Positions 1 to 7,208 of a DNA stretch of 7,973 bases are shown here, one piece after another. Origin of the DNA: Candidatus Omnitrophota bacterium (lineage in GTDB: Bacteria; Omnitrophota; Gorgyraeia; Gygaellales; Profunditerraquicolaceae); contig JAQTNB010000046.1 of NCBI GenBank assembly GCA_028714055.1, forward strand, positions 1 to 7,973. Reading direction: 5' to 3'. Each line of letters begins with the position of its first letter. Position 1 is the stretch's first letter. The notes beneath the pieces are model-generated. The model was not told the origin of the DNA. It searched no databases and saw only the letters and a program-made list of their open reading frames with translations. Both the position numbers and the translations under genes were made by a program.

Positions 1-800
1 CTGACCATTTCCGGGTCCACCACGAATTTATTCTTCAACACCAGCGATTTTAACGCGCGATGGCAAAACATGGTGATCTGCCGGGGGTATCCCGAAGTGT
101 GGCGATGGATCTCTTTGACCGCGTCATCGGAAAAAAGATGCATCGCCGCGCGATACCCTGCCTGCCTGATACGGAAATCGATCATCTCTTTGGTTTCCCC
201 GCAATCCAAAGGGTTCAGGGTGAATTTGAAACTGATGCGGTCCAGGAAATTGGGCATCTTCATGATGGTGGAATAAAGTTCCAGCTGGCCCAGGAGGATC
301 AGTTGTAAAAGCTTGAACTGGTTTGTCTCATAATTAAGGAAGACCCGCAGCAGCTCCAGGGATTGTTCATTGATCTTCTGCGCTTCGTCAACCACCAGCA
401 CTACGGTTTTTTCTTCCTTGACGCCTTTTTCGAACAAAAATCTTTCGAAACACTCGCGCAGGTCAAGCAGCGAAGGCGAGGCGTTTTCCGAAAGGACATC
501 GAGCCCGAAATTCCTCGCCAGCGAAACCAGGAACGTTTGTTCGTTCTCAAAGGAAGGGTTAAGGATAACGTGAAAGATAAAATCTTCGCGGGCTTTAAGC
601 TCCTGCACCAGTTTACGGGAAAGCGTGGTCTTGCCGGTGCCGACATTACCCAGGACCACCGACATCCCCCGTTTAAGCCTCAATTCAATAAGCAGATTCG
701 AGAGCACGGTTTCATGCTCCCGGGAATGATAAAAGAATTCCGGGTCAGGGCTGGTGGAGAATGGTTCTTTTTCGAATCCTAACACCTTGAAATAACTCAT
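1..800 (-). CDS. ExeA/GspA-like AAA ATPase, C-terminus cut by window edge
   Basis: This frame stays open from an ATG at 800 to the left edge, giving 266 residues with no stop, so the C-terminus is outside. The start MSYFKVLGFEKEPFSTSPDP is typical of ExeA/GspA and of the XrtA/PEP-CTERM-associated secretion ATPases. Walker A is GNVGTGKT at residues 51-58 and Walker B is VVLVVDEAQ at 133-141. A sensor-like strand, LQLILLGQLEL, lies at 165-175, a conserved arginine segment (FLDRISFKFTLNPLD) at 185-199, and the family's GYPRQI motif at 237-242. The start is supported by AGGGA seven bases upstream. Family members are cytoplasmic or membrane-associated ATPases that energise assembly of secretion or pilus machinery; some carry a C-terminal peptidoglycan-binding part, which cannot be judged here. 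It follows the MerR-type gene by 33 bp and probably shares its promoter. Family assignment is firm; the exact process served is not shown. Confidence 0.9.
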   Translation of the reverse strand, partial: MSYFKVLGFEKEPFSTSPDPEFFYHSREHETVLSNLLIELRLKRGMSVVLGNVGTGKTTLSRKLVQELKAREDFIFHVILNPSFENEQTFLVSLARNFGLDVLSENASPSLLDLRECFERFLFEKGVKEEKTVVLVVDEAQKINEQSLELLRVFLNYETNQFKLLQLILLGQLELYSTIMKMPNFLDRISFKFTLNPLDCGETKEMIDFRIRQAGYRAAMHLFSDDAVKEIHRHTSGYPRQITMFCHRALKSLVLKNKFVVDPEMV

Positions 801-806
801 CTTTTA

Positions 807-811
807 TCCCT
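807..811 (-). promoter_or_regulatory. Ribosome binding site of the ExeA-like ATPase gene
   Basis: AGGGA on the minus strand, six bases before the ATG at 800 (GCAGGGATAAAAGATG). It gives the ATPase its own translation start and supports the choice of that ATG. Confidence 0.5.
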
Positions 812-833
812 GCTTAAACGTGTCTAAGGCTGC

Positions 834-1079
834 CTAAATACCGATAAGCTTCTTACGGATCAGGCGCAAAGAATACCCTTCCCTGGCAAGGCTCTTTATC
901 TCCTTAAGGCGTTTGGAAACAAGCGGCCTGTCATAGAAACGGACATTCCCCTTCTTGATCAATACCGGGAACAACCCAAAATCAGTGTAGTAATTGACGG
1001 TCTGGTAGGATATGCCGAAGGTGCTAACCAGCTCCTTCGCTGAGATCATTCTGTTGTTTTTGAGCCTCGAGATCGCCAT
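834..1079 (-). CDS. Small MerR-type winged-helix DNA-binding protein
   Basis: An 81-residue protein made almost entirely of a MerR-like DNA-binding domain. The helix-turn-helix is at about residues 11-31 (ISAKELVSTFGISYQTVNYY), the wing includes NVRFYD at 45-50, and two further helices (PLVSKRLKEIKSLAREGYS and LRLIRKKLIG) complete the fold. Classical MerR activators add a dimerisation helix and an effector-binding domain; neither is present, so this may be an HTH-only regulator or an excisionase-like architectural protein. The ATG at 1079 is preferred over the internal ATG for residue 11 because AAAGAG lies about nine bases upstream and a promoter sits some 60 bp upstream. It is followed 33 bp later by the ATPase gene, which suggests it controls that unit and perhaps itself. 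Ligand and targets cannot be read from the sequence. Confidence 0.8.
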   Translation of the reverse strand: MAISRLKNNRMISAKELVSTFGISYQTVNYYTDFGLFPVLIKKGNVRFYDRPLVSKRLKEIKSLAREGYSLRLIRKKLIGI

Positions 1080-1115
1080 GGGAAGCGCTCTTTAGTTATG
1101 GTACTTGCACTATGT

Positions 1116-1132
1116 CTTGTAACTACTGTAAG
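1116..1132. promoter_or_regulatory. Imperfect dyad near predicted transcription start, possible operator
   Basis: CTTGTA-ACTAC-TGTAAG is a 17 bp imperfect inverted repeat (four of six half-site positions symmetric) lying about where transcription from the adjacent promoter should start. A third related half-site, CTTGCA, occurs at 1104-1109. It could be a binding site for the MerR-type protein encoded just downstream, but the symmetry is weak and chance is possible. Confidence 0.25.
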
Positions 1133-1135
1133 TCC

Positions 1136-1166
1136 AGTATATACCATAGATTTAAATTTTTGTCAA
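1136..1166 (-). promoter_or_regulatory. Sigma70-like promoter for the MerR-type gene and ATPase
   Basis: Read on the minus strand, a perfect -35 box TTGACA (1166-1161) is followed by 17 bp and TATATA (1143-1138). An alternative -10 box, TATACT (1141-1136), would give a 19 bp spacer, the length typical of promoters that MerR proteins activate by twisting DNA. The spacer is AT-rich and contains the 8 bp palindrome ATTTAAAT (1150-1157). The predicted leader before the ATG at 1079 is about 50 nucleotides. This is the only clear promoter in the window. Confidence 0.75.
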
Positions 1167-1214
1167 CTGATATTTTAAGGGAAATGAGTGCCGTTTGAGA
1201 CGGTAAAGGCGTCT

Positions 1215-2000
1215 TTAGGAGGCGGGGGTGCTGCAGAGCGCGATCAGGTCTATGGCCGTATCATTGAACGCTTCGGCCACCCGGTAATCGCCGGTATTGA
1301 TGGAGGCGGTAAGGCCGGCGTTGCGCGTATGGATCTTGCTGCTCAGGCGCGCCGCGATGAAGTCAAAGAGTTTCCTGCGCATCCCCAGCGGTATCAGCAT
1401 ATGGATGCGTAAGGGGTCCAGGCGAAGGATCTTTTGGCTCTCCCCTCTTCTCTCTTCCCGGAAACGCGCTACCTTTTCGCTGAATTCCAGCCCCCGTATG
1501 TCCACCCGCTTAAAATACTTCTCTAGCAGGGACCGCAATTCTTCCTTTGTGTATTCCCGGAAATGGTACGGATGCTTCACCAAAGAGGCCCGGCGATTGG
1601 GCGTGGAAAGCAGGAAAATCCCTTCAGGGGAAAGAAGCCGGCAGGCCTTGGAAAGTAAAACGCCTGGGTCACGCAGGTGTTCCACGAATTGAAAGGCGCA
1701 CACGAGATCGAAAGAAGCGCCGTATTCAAAAGACGCGATGTCGGCGCGGACAAATTCGATATTGGGCTGAAGGTACGACTCCCTGCAACGCTGAATGGCC
1801 TGATCGCTGTAATCCACGCCCACGGCTTTTTTTGCGCCGCGCGCAAGGAGCGCGGTGCCGTAACCTTCGCCGCAGCCGATATCAAGCACGGTCTTATCCC
1901 GGGCGAGCAGTGAAGCATATTCGTAGACCGACAGGTGTTGATAGTATATCGGCTTGATCGTCTGGTCATGCCCGCTTGAGCGTTCTGCGGTGGTTTTCAT
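1215..2000 (-). CDS. Class I SAM-dependent methyltransferase
   Basis: A 261-residue methyltransferase of the Methyltransf_11/UbiG-like type. Motif I is VLDIGCGEGYGT at residues 38-49, the acidic ribose-binding residue is D63 in AVGVDYS, the adenine-region motif is RADIASF at 85-91, and the post-motif strand RLLSPEGIFLLSTPNR spans 121-136. HPYHFREYTKEEL at 143-155 resembles a segment I associate with methyltransferases in surface-polysaccharide and glycan clusters; its substrate role is an inference. There is no signal peptide or membrane helix, so it should act in the cytoplasm. The start codon shares ATGA with the stop of the radical SAM gene, and with no good Shine-Dalgarno its translation is probably coupled. 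It is the last gene of the glycan run. O-methylation of a sugar or lipid-linked intermediate is the likeliest job; the acceptor is unknown. Confidence 0.88.
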   Translation of the reverse strand: MKTTAERSSGHDQTIKPIYYQHLSVYEYASLLARDKTVLDIGCGEGYGTALLARGAKKAVGVDYSDQAIQRCRESYLQPNIEFVRADIASFEYGASFDLVCAFQFVEHLRDPGVLLSKACRLLSPEGIFLLSTPNRRASLVKHPYHFREYTKEELRSLLEKYFKRVDIRGLEFSEKVARFREERRGESQKILRLDPLRIHMLIPLGMRRKLFDFIAARLSSKIHTRNAGLTASINTGDYRVAEAFNDTAIDLIALCSTPAS

Positions 2001-3448
2001 CTCTTTATGAAGTTCTTGTAAATGAAATTGGCGAATGCCCTTAATTTGCTTTTAAATTCGGAAACGCTGCGGATCTTCAGGGCCTGCTTTACTAAATAGC
2101 GGGGGTCAAGATAAAAACTTAAGTACGCGTGCGCCAGGAGCCGCTCGAGCTTCTTCTTGGAAAGATGGGGATAGGAGATGATGGAATTTTTTGCCGGGTC
2201 GGCAGGGACATAATCTCCGTAGTACATCCATCCGCGCGCTTTGGCAGCCTGATAGAATTCGGTCCCCGGGAAGGGGTTTGCGATACTGAAAAGCACGTAG
2301 TCCGCATTGAGCCTGCGCACTTCCCTCAGCGTCTTCTTGATGCTCGCCTCGGTCTCTACGGGAGTCGCCCCCAGGAGGATATTGATCTCGACTTCGATGC
2401 CGGCCTGGCGCAAGGTGGCGACCGCCTTGCGGGTATCCGCGGGGGACATCTCCTTCTTAATGGAGGCAAGGACCTCTTCATCGAATGATTCGGTCCCGAT
2501 ATCCACGTAGCCGCAGCCGGCTTCCGCCATTGCTTCGGCGGCGTTCCTGGTTATCCTTTCCGGGCGGCACAAACACGACCATTCCAGGCCCAGTCCCTTT
2601 ATCCCCCGGCAGATCTCAAGGGTCCTGGCCTCATCCCAGAGGAACTGGTCATCGATGATCGAAACGGATTTAAACCCGAGCCCTGCGATCGAACGGAATT
2701 CCTCGATAACGCGCGAGGCCGAATGCAGGCGCGCAGGAGGCTTATGCCCCTGATATTTTTTATATTCAAGTTCACGCGCATAAGAAAGGGAGTTAGGCAC
2801 GCAATACCAGCACTGGCCAAAGCACCCCCGGGAGGTAAGCGCGGCGGTATGCGGCAGGCGGCTCAACTTCGGATTAGAATACGGCGTATGGTCAAGAAGT
2901 GTACGGTCCGGGATAGGGAGCGTATCGAGGTCCGCGATCAGCGCGGCGGGAGGGTTTTCCCTGAGGCCTTCGGCGGACTTAAAGGATATCCCGCGCAGCG
3001 CGCTAAAATCCGCGCCGCGCGCAAGCGCCGAGACCAGCTCCCGCATGGTAAACTCCGGCTCTCCCCTGACCAGGATTGTATCTTCCCGGTCCAGGAAACC
3101 GCCAGGCGCATATGTTGCCTGGGGGCCGAAGAAAATAAAACGCGCGTGTGGGCGTTTCTGGCGGATGAGATCGCGCGCCGCCAGGTCTGTTTTCTGCGAC
3201 AGGAAGACCGTATAAAAGACATACAGCTCGGATGCGTCTTTTGAGATAAAATCCCTGAAATCCTGCTCGGATTTTCCCAAGGCCGCAAAATCAATGATCG
3301 AAACGCTCCCGCCTGCCTCCTTGATTATGGTCGCGGAATATAAGACCGGCAGCAGGGGCAAAAAGTATATATTGTAGTTGCACCCGAAACACCGGTCAAC
3401 GTTTGCGGTATTGTCCAATACGGGAGGTATGATAAAGGTTATCTGCAT
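1997..3448 (-). CDS. B12-binding-fold radical SAM protein
   Basis: A 483-residue protein with the layout of B12-binding radical SAM enzymes. Residues 1 to about 140 form a Rossmann-like B12-binding domain with the family landmarks FFGPQATYAPGG (106-117) and LVRGEPEFTMREL (126-138). The radical SAM barrel follows from about 200: the iron-sulfur motif CFGQCWYC places ligands at C209, C213 and C216, IIDDQFL lies at 264-270 and DIGTESFDEEVL at 316-327. The C-terminus is basic and rich in helix. Where cobalamin-dependent members have DxHxxG, this protein reads DFAALG (53-58), so the cobalt-binding histidine is missing and the B12 domain may not bind cobalamin conventionally. A strong AGGAAGG (3462-3456) lies seven bases before the ATG. 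Lying between a glycosyltransferase and a methyltransferase, it may alter a sugar or lipid carrier by methylation or rearrangement; substrate unknown. Confidence 0.9.
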   Translation of the reverse strand: MQITFIIPPVLDNTANVDRCFGCNYNIYFLPLLPVLYSATIIKEAGGSVSIIDFAALGKSEQDFRDFISKDASELYVFYTVFLSQKTDLAARDLIRQKRPHARFIFFGPQATYAPGGFLDREDTILVRGEPEFTMRELVSALARGADFSALRGISFKSAEGLRENPPAALIADLDTLPIPDRTLLDHTPYSNPKLSRLPHTAALTSRGCFGQCWYCVPNSLSYARELEYKKYQGHKPPARLHSASRVIEEFRSIAGLGFKSVSIIDDQFLWDEARTLEICRGIKGLGLEWSCLCRPERITRNAAEAMAEAGCGYVDIGTESFDEEVLASIKKEMSPADTRKAVATLRQAGIEVEINILLGATPVETEASIKKTLREVRRLNADYVLFSIANPFPGTEFYQAAKARGWMYYGDYVPADPAKNSIISYPHLSKKKLERLLAHAYLSFYLDPRYLVKQALKIRSVSEFKSKLRAFANFIYKNFIKR

Positions 3449-3452
3449 CCGG

Positions 3453-4439
3453 CTACCTTCCTGCCACCTGCTTCATGGGAAACAATAATTCCCGTAATGC
3501 CCCTGCCGACCAGCAACAGCAAAAGAGCAGCACGACAAAAGGGAAATAAAAAGCGCTGCGCGCGCTGCGCATATGCAAAAAAGCAAAGAAAACGCAGTCA
3601 AAGATGAAGAGCGCCGCCAAAACCGCATACACCCAGAGCGCGCCGGTCGCCTGCAAGGCGATATCCAGCGCCAACAGCAGCGGTATGGTCAGCGCCGCCA
3701 GTATATGCAGCGGCTTTATCAGCCGGAGGCTTCGCTTGGCGACCTGGAACCTTCCGATGGCAAAACGGTATACCTGGCGCATGAACATGCGCGGCGAGCT
3801 GCGGCGGTAGTGCCAAAGGGTCACATCAGGCGCCCAGATAAGCGTATATCCGGCCAGCCTTACGCGGTAGTTCATCCACACGTCTTCCGCGGTCAGCAGC
3901 CCTTCATCCACAGGCATGACCTCACGCAGGGCCTGCGCGCGGAAGATCGCATTGCAGCCGGGTATATCGTTTACTTCCTGTATGCAGCCTGCCTCCTGCC
4001 GGTGGCTGGTGATTTTCAGGAACCCCGCCAGCACGAAAAAAAGGTTCACCGCCCGCTCAAATGCCGTGCTGTCCTGCGGCATAAGCGTGGGCCCTCCCAC
4101 CCCGCCGACCTTCTCTTCTTTGAAATATTGCATGCCATTGCGGAGCCATCCCGACTCAAACACGCAGTCCGCGTCGGTAAAGGCGACAAATTCACCCCGG
4201 GCCGCTTCAAAACCCCTGTTACGGCCGGAAACCACGACCTGTTTGTCGTTGATGACGACGCGGGCGCCCAGGCTTTCGGCGATGCGCCTGGTATCGTCGG
4301 TTGATCCTCCGTCGGCGACGATGACCTCAAGGCGCTCCGCAGGATAATCGAGGCGGCGCAAAGAAGCAAGGCAGCGTTCTAAGATGGCCGCTTCGTTCTT
4401 GACCGGTATGACAACCGAGATAAAGGGGGACTCATCCAT
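3453..4439 (-). CDS. Family 2 glycosyltransferase with C-terminal membrane helices
   Basis: A 328-residue GT2 enzyme. The GT-A fold begins with ISVVIPVKNEAAILERCLASL (7-27). VIVADGGSTDDT (39-50) is the nucleotide-sugar-binding strand and loop, and FTDADCV (87-93) carries the DAD metal-binding motif at 89-91. TAEDVWMNYRVRLAGY (183-198) supplies the probable catalytic base D186, and RQVYRFAIGR (221-230) stands where processive GT2 enzymes have QxxRW. Three hydrophobic segments follow at about 244-262, 267-289 and 297-318, anchoring it in the inner membrane with the active site in the cytoplasm. This layout resembles ExoA/succinoglycan-type enzymes that extend lipid-linked saccharides. Its ATG overlaps the end of the GT-C gene by 8 bp and has no clear ribosome binding site, which suggests coupled translation. 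Donor and acceptor sugars cannot be predicted. Confidence 0.9.
   Translation of the reverse strand: MDESPFISVVIPVKNEAAILERCLASLRRLDYPAERLEVIVADGGSTDDTRRIAESLGARVVINDKQVVVSGRNRGFEAARGEFVAFTDADCVFESGWLRNGMQYFKEEKVGGVGGPTLMPQDSTAFERAVNLFFVLAGFLKITSHRQEAGCIQEVNDIPGCNAIFRAQALREVMPVDEGLLTAEDVWMNYRVRLAGYTLIWAPDVTLWHYRRSSPRMFMRQVYRFAIGRFQVAKRSLRLIKPLHILAALTIPLLLALDIALQATGALWVYAVLAALFIFDCVFFAFLHMRSARSAFYFPFVVLLFCCCWSAGALRELLFPMKQVAGR
3456..3462 (-). promoter_or_regulatory. Ribosome binding site of the radical SAM gene
   Basis: AGGAAGG on the minus strand, seven bases before the ATG at 3448 and overlapping the end of the preceding glycosyltransferase gene. It fixes the radical SAM start and leaves a 4 bp gap between the two genes. 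Confidence 0.6.
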
Positions 4440-6057
4440 GAGGAAGATCTGCTGACGGCGCGGGGACCCGCAGGGAATAAAAGAAAACCAGCCTTCCCAG
4501 AATATTATATATCGCCCTCACCTGCATACTGCCCGAGAAAGACTTCAGGAACGTTTCGGCATCCGAGCCTTCTCCGCGCTCAAGGATCACATAGAAGATC
4601 TTGTTCGGTTCCTCCGCCATCCCCACCTCCTTGAAATGGTAATGGGAACGGATGTATTCATACAGGCCAGGATTGGAATCCTTCAGCATATGCGCGTATT
4701 CAGCCGGGTAAAAACAGACGTAGCGGATATCGAACTTCTTCTCGAAACGCTCGAATTCCTCCAGGTCTTTGACCGGCCCCATGTAACGCCGGGCATAGCG
4801 GGCGATCGCGTACCCCTGGGCATAGGTAAAAAGAAAGGCCCGTTCGTGCGGCGCGGTAAATTCCTTCAGAGATTCTCCCGCGACATCCTGGCCCAAAAAG
4901 ACCGTGGAGTGCATCCTGGAAATCGACTGGTAAACCGGGATCGCCGCGACAAGGACAATGCCCGCTGCCAGATAAACCGTGAGGTTGCGCTTTATGATCC
5001 CGGTCAGGGCCCCGGAGGCAAAGGAAAGGAAAAGCGTTGCCGACAGGCACGCCAGAGGCAAAAAAGGCATCTGGTAATAATTGTGCTGATTGACATGGTC
5101 GGCAAAGACCATCGAGTAAACAACCAGCGCGAATACCCCTCCTATGATATAGCGGTCTAAGGGCCCCTTTCTCCTCAGGAACGCGGCCAGTATCCCTAAA
5201 GCGGCAAGCACGGTAAAAAGGAGGGTAAAATTCTCCCCCCGCACATACCACCAGATCATCTTTCCGTAATGCGCCCAATAGTCCGGGGTAAATACCGCCA
5301 GCAGCATGATCCTGTTGAACGTCTCCGCGCGCTCAAACTCCCACTGCCCGATGCGCTTAAGCAGGAAAATACTTGCCGCGATGACCAGATACGGCAGGAT
5401 AAAAACGCAGGCGGACTTAAGCGCCTGCCTCCAGCCGCTTAAGAGCCTGCGATACGGCATGCACAAAACAAACGGCAGCACGCCGATGAGGAAGCTGAAC
5501 TTATAGAGCCAGGCAACGCAAAAACACAGGCCTCCTGGTATAAGGTTGCGCAGGCGCCCGGAAAGCGCAAAACGCATGTAAAAAAAGGTGCCCGCGAGCA
5601 TCCAGAAGAACGCCGGGCTTTCCGGCTGGAGGTTGCGGGAAAAGAAGACCGCCAGCGGCATGATCGCCAGGAGCAGGGCGCTGAACAAAGCGAGCGCCTC
5701 TTCGGCAAAAAGGAGCCTCGCCAGGAAAAACATCAGCGCGATACTCCCCACCCCGAAAAACACGTTAAAGAGGCGCGCTCCCCAAAGGTTCTCCCCCAGC
5801 AGTTTCCAGGAAAGCAGGATCTGGTAAGAAATAAGCGGTGGCTGGGGATACAGCTTCATCAGGGGGTTGTCGTCAAAGGCATTATAGAAATATATCCGGC
5901 GGGCGACGAAATCCTGCGTGCGCTGCATCTCCTGGGCCATGCTCAGATATTCGTTCTCCTTCATATTATGGTAACCGATGGAAGGAAAATTGAGATTATA
6001 TGCCCGCATCAGAAAACCCAGCAGCAAGATCAGACCCAGGATCGCGTAGTTTCTCAT
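4432..6057 (-). CDS. Polytopic GT-C glycosyltransferase, ArnT/PMT (GT39/GT83)-like
   Basis: A 541-residue integral membrane protein with about 10-12 hydrophobic helices in residues 1-380, then a mostly soluble tail of about 160 residues, probably on the outer face of the membrane. The pattern fits PMT_2/ArnT-like GT-C enzymes. A first helix (4-18) leads into an outside loop with acidic residues (MKENEYLSMAQEM, 32-44), where the catalytic acid is expected. YPQPPLISYQILLSWKLLGE (70-89) matches the family's PPL-type segment, NLQPESPAFFWML (142-154) the segment after helix four, and HNYYQMPFLPLACL (325-338) the late YY-P motif. Such enzymes take a sugar from a polyprenyl-phosphate carrier and add it to a lipid-linked glycan, lipid A or protein. 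Its start overlaps the stop of the DPM-like gene (ATGA), and AAAGGAG lies four bases upstream. That neighbour is a good candidate to make its donor. Confidence 0.85.
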   Translation of the reverse strand: MRNYAILGLILLLGFLMRAYNLNFPSIGYHNMKENEYLSMAQEMQRTQDFVARRIYFYNAFDDNPLMKLYPQPPLISYQILLSWKLLGENLWGARLFNVFFGVGSIALMFFLARLLFAEEALALFSALLLAIMPLAVFFSRNLQPESPAFFWMLAGTFFYMRFALSGRLRNLIPGGLCFCVAWLYKFSFLIGVLPFVLCMPYRRLLSGWRQALKSACVFILPYLVIAASIFLLKRIGQWEFERAETFNRIMLLAVFTPDYWAHYGKMIWWYVRGENFTLLFTVLAALGILAAFLRRKGPLDRYIIGGVFALVVYSMVFADHVNQHNYYQMPFLPLACLSATLFLSFASGALTGIIKRNLTVYLAAGIVLVAAIPVYQSISRMHSTVFLGQDVAGESLKEFTAPHERAFLFTYAQGYAIARYARRYMGPVKDLEEFERFEKKFDIRYVCFYPAEYAHMLKDSNPGLYEYIRSHYHFKEVGMAEEPNKIFYVILERGEGSDAETFLKSFSGSMQVRAIYNILGRLVFFYSLRVPAPSADLPHG

Positions 6058-7202
6058 TCGGCTCCTTTGCGCTCAAGGAACAGGAGGCTGATAAAAAAAG
6101 AGGAAAAGATAGTCTGCAGCCCGATCACCAAAAACGTCATGCCTACAATCGACTCGCGGATACGGTAGAGCGCCCCGAAATTACTGGAAAACCATTCAAC
6201 AAAAATAAACCCTTCGATCACAAGGCCGGCCAAAAAGATCACCCCGCCCAGCAGTATCCCCCGCTCCAGGTTAAAGCGCTTTTTGAAAAAAAGCGTCAGG
6301 TCATCGTAATGAAGATACCCCTGCCTGATGGCATAGGTATGGGCATATACCCCCAGGTGCAGCACCTGATAAAAGAGGATCGAGATGATGCTGGCAAAGA
6401 CCATCAGATGGATATCCCAATAATGCCCGAGGAACAAAATCGGCCCGCGCAAAAGGAGCAAAAGGACCGCCATGCCGGCAAGGAATCCGGCTATGCCGGG
6501 GATAAAATAAAGCCACACCGGGCAGTATAAAAGCATGAACCTGATGTGGCGCCAGGCGTCCGCAAGAGGCATCAGCTTGGATTTACCGGAGCGCGGGTAA
6601 TAGTCGATCGGGATCTCGCAGATCTTCAGGCGCTTCTGCAGCACCGCGACCACCATCTCGGTGGCGAATTCCATCCCCAGGGTCTGTAATTCCATGGCCC
6701 GGAATGCCTCATGGGTAAACGCGCGCATCCCGCAGTGGATATCCGAAAGCCTGGTATGAAAAAAAAGGCGGCACATCCCCGAAAGTATGGGGTTGCCGAT
6801 ATAGCGGTGCGTCCATGACATCGCGTCCCTGGTGATCGTGCCCTTAAAACGGGAACCCATCACCACATCATAGCCGTTTTTCAAAGGGAGGAGAAAACGC
6901 GGGATATCGTAAAAATCATAGGTATTATCGCTGTCCCCCATGATGATAAAGCGCCCCTGCGCTTCTCTCAGGCCCCGCAGGTATGCCGCGCCGTAGCCGT
7001 GGACCGGCTCACGCACTACTTTCGCCCCGAGGGATTCGGCGATCTCAACCGAGCGGTCGGTTGAACCGTTATCGGAGACGATGATCTCGCCACTGACCCC
7101 CTCTTTCTCGAATACCTCCCTGATCTTCTTGACGCAGGCCCCGATCGATTCTTCTTCGTTCAGGCAGGGGAGCACGACCGAAACTTCGAAAAGATATTCC
7201 AT
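6054..7202 (-). CDS. Dolichyl-phosphate-mannose-synthase-like GT2 with four C-terminal membrane helices
   Basis: A 382-residue polyprenyl-phosphate glycosyltransferase of the DPM1/DPG-synthase type. The N-terminal GT-A domain (about 5-215) has VSVVLPCLNEEESIGACV (7-24), IIVSDNGSTDRS (40-51), the metal-binding DSD at 90-92 within IIMGDSDNTYDF, and VVMGSRFKGTI (113-123). It ends with YYPRSGKSKL (201-210), matching the RxGxSKL element of this family. Four hydrophobic segments follow at about 225-250, 262-285, 314-336 and 351-375. That layout recalls type III DPM synthases, such as the archaeal enzyme of Pyrococcus, rather than the two-helix GtrB type. The expected reaction moves a sugar from a nucleotide donor to undecaprenyl (or another polyprenyl) phosphate at the cytoplasmic face. 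It starts six bases after the STT3-like gene and overlaps the GT-C gene by 4 bp. The sugar is unknown. Confidence 0.88.
   Translation of the reverse strand: MEYLFEVSVVLPCLNEEESIGACVKKIREVFEKEGVSGEIIVSDNGSTDRSVEIAESLGAKVVREPVHGYGAAYLRGLREAQGRFIIMGDSDNTYDFYDIPRFLLPLKNGYDVVMGSRFKGTITRDAMSWTHRYIGNPILSGMCRLFFHTRLSDIHCGMRAFTHEAFRAMELQTLGMEFATEMVVAVLQKRLKICEIPIDYYPRSGKSKLMPLADAWRHIRFMLLYCPVWLYFIPGIAGFLAGMAVLLLLLRGPILFLGHYWDIHLMVFASIISILFYQVLHLGVYAHTYAIRQGYLHYDDLTLFFKKRFNLERGILLGGVIFLAGLVIEGFIFVEWFSSNFGALYRIRESIVGMTFLVIGLQTIFSSFFISLLFLERKGAE
6062..6068 (-). promoter_or_regulatory. Ribosome binding site of the GT-C gene
   Basis: AAAGGAG on the minus strand, four bases before the ATG at 6057, inside the 3' end of the DPM-like gene. 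It supports the ATG that overlaps the upstream stop. Confidence 0.6.
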
Positions 7203-7208
7203 GCAGGC

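Noticed and set aside
60..782. Plus-strand open frames across the left end
   Set aside because: They are antisense to the ExeA-like ATPase, whose Walker motifs fix the true frame on the minus strand.
831..840. Short inverted repeat AGGC-T-GCCT near 826-836, between the MerR-type gene and the ATPase
   Set aside because: The arms are only four bases, with no T-run and no second copy. Nothing sets it apart from chance.
1167..1214. Possible terminator after the methyltransferase gene
   Set aside because: Only short 4 bp arms (CCGT-TTGAG-ACGG) are visible and no run of T follows in the direction of transcription. It is too weak to call an intrinsic terminator.
3573..4304. Long open frame on the plus strand (243 codons)
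   Set aside because: It lies wholly opposite the GT2 gene, has no recognisable motif and is rich in Arg, Gln, His and Pro, as expected from the complement of a GC-rich coding strand.
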